Positions 61,647 through 64,000 of a stretch of 64,000 nucleotides of DNA are shown piece by piece (positions within the stretch are counted from its first letter, which is position 1; every line of letters starts with the position of its first letter). The stretch is from the NCBI GenBank assembly GCA_902775565.1, contig CACYMP010000001.1:124001-188000 (forward strand). The letters are read 5' to 3'. The DNA comes from Oscillospiraceae bacterium. Its GTDB lineage: Bacteria; Bacillota; Clostridia; Saccharofermentanales; Saccharofermentanaceae. The position numbers and the translations under genes are program-made. The notes beneath the pieces were generated by a model. That model made no database searches and had not been told where the DNA came from. It was given only the letters and a program-made list of their open reading frames with translations.

Positions 61647-63916
61647 TGTATTGCAGCGTTATCCTGAGAGGCACTGTCAGAGAGACTGACCGTCAGTATA
61701 CTTACAAGATTCCGGAATCACTTGAAGGAAAGGTGGTTCCGGGATCATTCTGCAACGTGCCTTTCGGGTTTGGCAATAAGACAAGGGCTGCGGTCGTTAT
61801 GAACGTGTCGGAAGATGCGGGTAACGGAATAAAAGGCATTAAGGAGATAAAGAGCCTTATAGTCGATTATCCTGTGCTTACCCAGGACCTTCTTGAACTT
61901 GTCGATACATTATCAGAAAGATTCAACTGCACTAAGGGGGACATCATCGAACTGATGGTGCCCTCTTGTGTTGAACATCATAAGAGCCCTACAGAGGTAT
62001 TTACCGAGATAGCAGATAAAGAGACAGCCGAAGCGGTCCTTTCTTCAGGTACGCTCAGGTCAGCCGTTCATATGAACATACTCGAATACCTTCTTAAGAG
62101 AGGCAAATGCAGCAGAAAGGAACTTCAGACTGCCGTATCTGCTTCTGCCGCCCAGGTTAAAGCGGTGGAAGAGAAAGGCCTTATCAGGTTTACCAAGGAG
62201 ATAAGCAGTGAGGATTACGACCGTACCGCAGCATCGATCCTTGAAGATGTTCCGACCGACGGCAAGTTCTCGGAGGTCTATGACCTTAACGATGAGCAGA
62301 CAGAAGCGGTAAGGAAGATAGCGGGAGAAGACGGCAGGACAGCCGCCGGAACGCATCTTCTGTTCGGAATAACGGGAAGCGGCAAGACCGAGGTGTATCT
62401 CAAGTGCGCCCAGAAGGTCATTGACGCCGGAGGAACAGTTCTTTATCTGGTGCCCGAGATCTCATTGACACCGCAGACCATAAGCTGGATCAAAGGACGC
62501 CTCGGAGGCGTAGTTGCCGTGCTTCACAGCAGGCTTACGGACAGACAGAGATTTTCGCAGTGGGAGATGATCAGGACCGGTAAGGCTAAGGTTGTCGTCG
62601 CGCCGAGAAGCGGAGTCTTCGCGCCTGCGGAGAATATCAGTCTGATAATCATAGATGAGGAGCACGACGGATCGTACAAGTCCGAGTCGCACCCGAGGTA
62701 TTCCGCAAGGGATGTAGCCCGTATGAGAGCGAAAAAGAACGGGGCGGCTCTGGTGCTCGGTTCGGCCACGCCTTCGGTAGAGAGCTTCTATGCGGCCGAA
62801 AAGAAGGTGTTTGACCTTATAGAGCTTAAGTCACGCGCAAGGACACAGGCGATACTGCCTGAGATCGTTCCTGTCGATATGAAAGAGCAGGTCAAGCTTG
62901 GTGCGGGCGATATTCTTTCCATACCGCTCAGACAGGCGATGGCCGTTGCTTTTTCGCAGAAGAAGCAGGCTATCCTTTTCCTTAACAGAAGGGGCTATGC
63001 AAGAACGCTCGTGTGCGAGGACTGCGGAAAACCGGTAAGCTGCGTCAACTGTTCTGTCGGAATGACGCTTCATAACAACAGAAGGACAGGTTCGCAGAGC
63101 CTGATCTGCCATTACTGCGGATACATGATAAATGCCTCGGAAGCACAGTGTTCTTTCTGCGGCGGCAATCATTTCACGAGAGCCGGATTCGGAACGCAGC
63201 AGCTTGAGTCTTTGCTCTCTGAAGTATTCCCGCATGAAAAAGTCCTGAGGATGGACCAGGACACGACGGTGTCGCCCGGTGCGCACAGGGAGATCATAGA
63301 AAGATTTGCCAGAAAGGAAGCATCGATCCTTATCGGTACGCAGATGATAGCAAAAGGCCTGGATTTCCCCGACTGTACCGTTGTCGGAATATTAGGTGCG
63401 GATCTCATGATCGCGGCTTCATCCTACAGGGCTTCCGAGAGGGCATTCCAGCTTATAACGCAGGCAGCGGGCAGGGCAGGAAGAGGCGATGATCCCGGCA
63501 AAGTATTCATACAGAGTTATAACCCGGACAATCCTTTGTTCAGATATGCGTGCACGCAGGATTACAGGGCTTTCTACGATACGGAGATCGCTTACAGGCA
63601 GAAAATGTCGCTGCCGCCTTTTAAAGCTATAGGAGAGATCGTACTTTCGCTTGAGGACGAATCAAGCCTTCAGGAGAGGGGAAGAGACCTTTATCACTAT
63701 CTGTCTGACTTCCTTTCATACCAGGACAGCTCATACGGTTTTGAGCTCTACGGACCTGTACCCGCGGTGATCTACGAACTCCGCGGAAAATACCGTCTTA
63801 GCTTTATCCTGAAAGCTTCGAACAAGTCGGCTATCAATGCCGTTTTCAGACGCGTTATGGAAGATTTCGACCATGTCAGGTACCCGCTGTCTTACGACAA
63901 CGATCCGTCGGGCTGA
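61646..63916 (+). CDS. priA: Primosomal protein N' (PriA helicase)
   Basis: Superfamily 2 helicase that restarts replication at forks. The N-terminal DNA-binding domain is followed by Walker A GSGKT (244-248) in FGITGSGKTEVYL, DEEH in IIIDEEHDGSY, and the zinc-binding cysteines in CEDCGKPVSCVNC and CHYCGYM/CSFCGG. Motifs V and VI are in GTQMIAKGLDFPD and QAAGRAGRGDDPG. At 756 aa it is full length. The TAATG junction with polC suggests translational coupling. Confidence 0.96.
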   Translation: MYCSVILRGTVRETDRQYTYKIPESLEGKVVPGSFCNVPFGFGNKTRAAVVMNVSEDAGNGIKGIKEIKSLIVDYPVLTQDLLELVDTLSERFNCTKGDIIELMVPSCVEHHKSPTEVFTEIADKETAEAVLSSGTLRSAVHMNILEYLLKRGKCSRKELQTAVSASAAQVKAVEEKGLIRFTKEISSEDYDRTAASILEDVPTDGKFSEVYDLNDEQTEAVRKIAGEDGRTAAGTHLLFGITGSGKTEVYLKCAQKVIDAGGTVLYLVPEISLTPQTISWIKGRLGGVVAVLHSRLTDRQRFSQWEMIRTGKAKVVVAPRSGVFAPAENISLIIIDEEHDGSYKSESHPRYSARDVARMRAKKNGAALVLGSATPSVESFYAAEKKVFDLIELKSRARTQAILPEIVPVDMKEQVKLGAGDILSIPLRQAMAVAFSQKKQAILFLNRRGYARTLVCEDCGKPVSCVNCSVGMTLHNNRRTGSQSLICHYCGYMINASEAQCSFCGGNHFTRAGFGTQQLESLLSEVFPHEKVLRMDQDTTVSPGAHREIIERFARKEASILIGTQMIAKGLDFPDCTVVGILGADLMIAASSYRASERAFQLITQAAGRAGRGDDPGKVFIQSYNPDNPLFRYACTQDYRAFYDTEIAYRQKMSLPPFKAIGEIVLSLEDESSLQERGRDLYHYLSDFLSYQDSSYGFELYGPVPAVIYELRGKYRLSFILKASNKSAINAVFRRVMEDFDHVRYPLSYDNDPSG

Positions 63917-63937
63917 GATAACGGCGGAAGAGTCCTG

Positions 63938-63960
63938 ATTGTACGTGTCCTGAGTACAAT
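63938..63960. other. Inverted repeat after priA
   Basis: Perfect 7-base arms (ATTGTAC and GTACAAT) enclose nine bases in the 84 bases after priA, which otherwise hold no ORF. It has no T tract, so it may be an operator for the next, unseen gene or a weak terminator. Confidence 0.35.
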
Positions 63961-64000
63961 TGTGCACCCTCTGGGCATAATTGACTATAAGCAATTCTTG

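Noticed and set aside
63938-63960. Attachment site or terminator after priA
   Set aside because: The inverted repeat is short, has no T tract and no integrase nearby; it was listed only as an unassigned repeat.

Overview
The window reads as one stretch of a Bacillota (Clostridia-type) chromosome. Support comes from PolC-type DNA polymerase III, an IspH-ribosomal protein S1 fusion, the linked PhoH / PgpH / YbeY / Era / RecO genes, a cysteine desulfurase paired with ThiI, an RpiR-type regulator, BspA-like leucine-rich-repeat surface proteins and strong AGGAGG ribosome binding sites. The DNA has moderate G+C by eye (not computed). Nearly all genes lie on the + strand; the minus-strand islands are 7583-9943, 23231-26443 and 32353-32631. 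No prophage, transposase, integrase or CRISPR array is visible. The species cannot be named from this window.

Layout. 1-7577: a tightly overlapping operon: YmdB phosphodiesterase (5' cut off by the window), LspA, RluD, PhoH, PgpH, a single ORF joining YbeY to Era, and RecO. 7583-9943 (minus): a RecB-like nuclease fused to an XPD/DinG helicase. 10065-13671: tRNA-Leu, then cysteine desulfurase, ThiI and an AIR-synthase-like protein. 13760-23172: small lipoprotein, GlyA, RarA, Dtd, ClpX, glucokinase, ValS and an acidic-tailed membrane protein. 23231-26443 (minus): two-component system plus an RsuA-type pseudouridine synthase. 26590-32287: a lipoprotein and two tandem, mosaic LRR surface proteins. 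32353-34756: small membrane protein and lipoprotein (divergent), a methyltransferase and an RluA-type synthase. 34822-43765: IleS (class 2 type), site-2 protease, ScpA/ScpB, RpiR regulator, Cmk and IspH-S1. 43898-44081: two tRNA-Pro genes, one with an unusual AGG anticodon. 44174-47986: a secreted LRR/NlpC-P60-like protein, then ThyA, a histidine phosphatase and FolA. 48142-63916: RpsB, Tsf, PyrH, Frr, UppS, CdsA, Dxr, RseP, IspG, PolC and PriA, the classic Firmicute translation / envelope / MEP-isoprenoid / replication run.

How the genes work together. The first operon combines envelope (LspA), rRNA maturation (RluD, YbeY-Era, probably PhoH) and nucleotide signalling (PgpH for c-di-AMP; YmdB as a cyclic-nucleotide phosphodiesterase). 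Dxr, IspG and IspH supply isoprenoid precursors that UppS turns into the undecaprenyl carrier, while CdsA makes CDP-diacylglycerol. ThyA and FolA form the thymidylate cycle. PolC and PriA are replication functions.

Most interesting points: (1) PolC keeps the position of the 3'-5' exonuclease domain, but its catalytic carboxylates appear replaced, so it may be a replicative polymerase without built-in proofreading; (2) YbeY and Era are one polypeptide; (3) a nuclease-helicase fusion carries complete motif sets for both halves; (4) there is a tRNA-Pro(AGG); (5) the two LRR genes have nearly identical ends and divergent middles; (6) rpsB has a candidate structured leader; (7) short or leaderless promoter arrangements recur at minus-strand and divergent genes.
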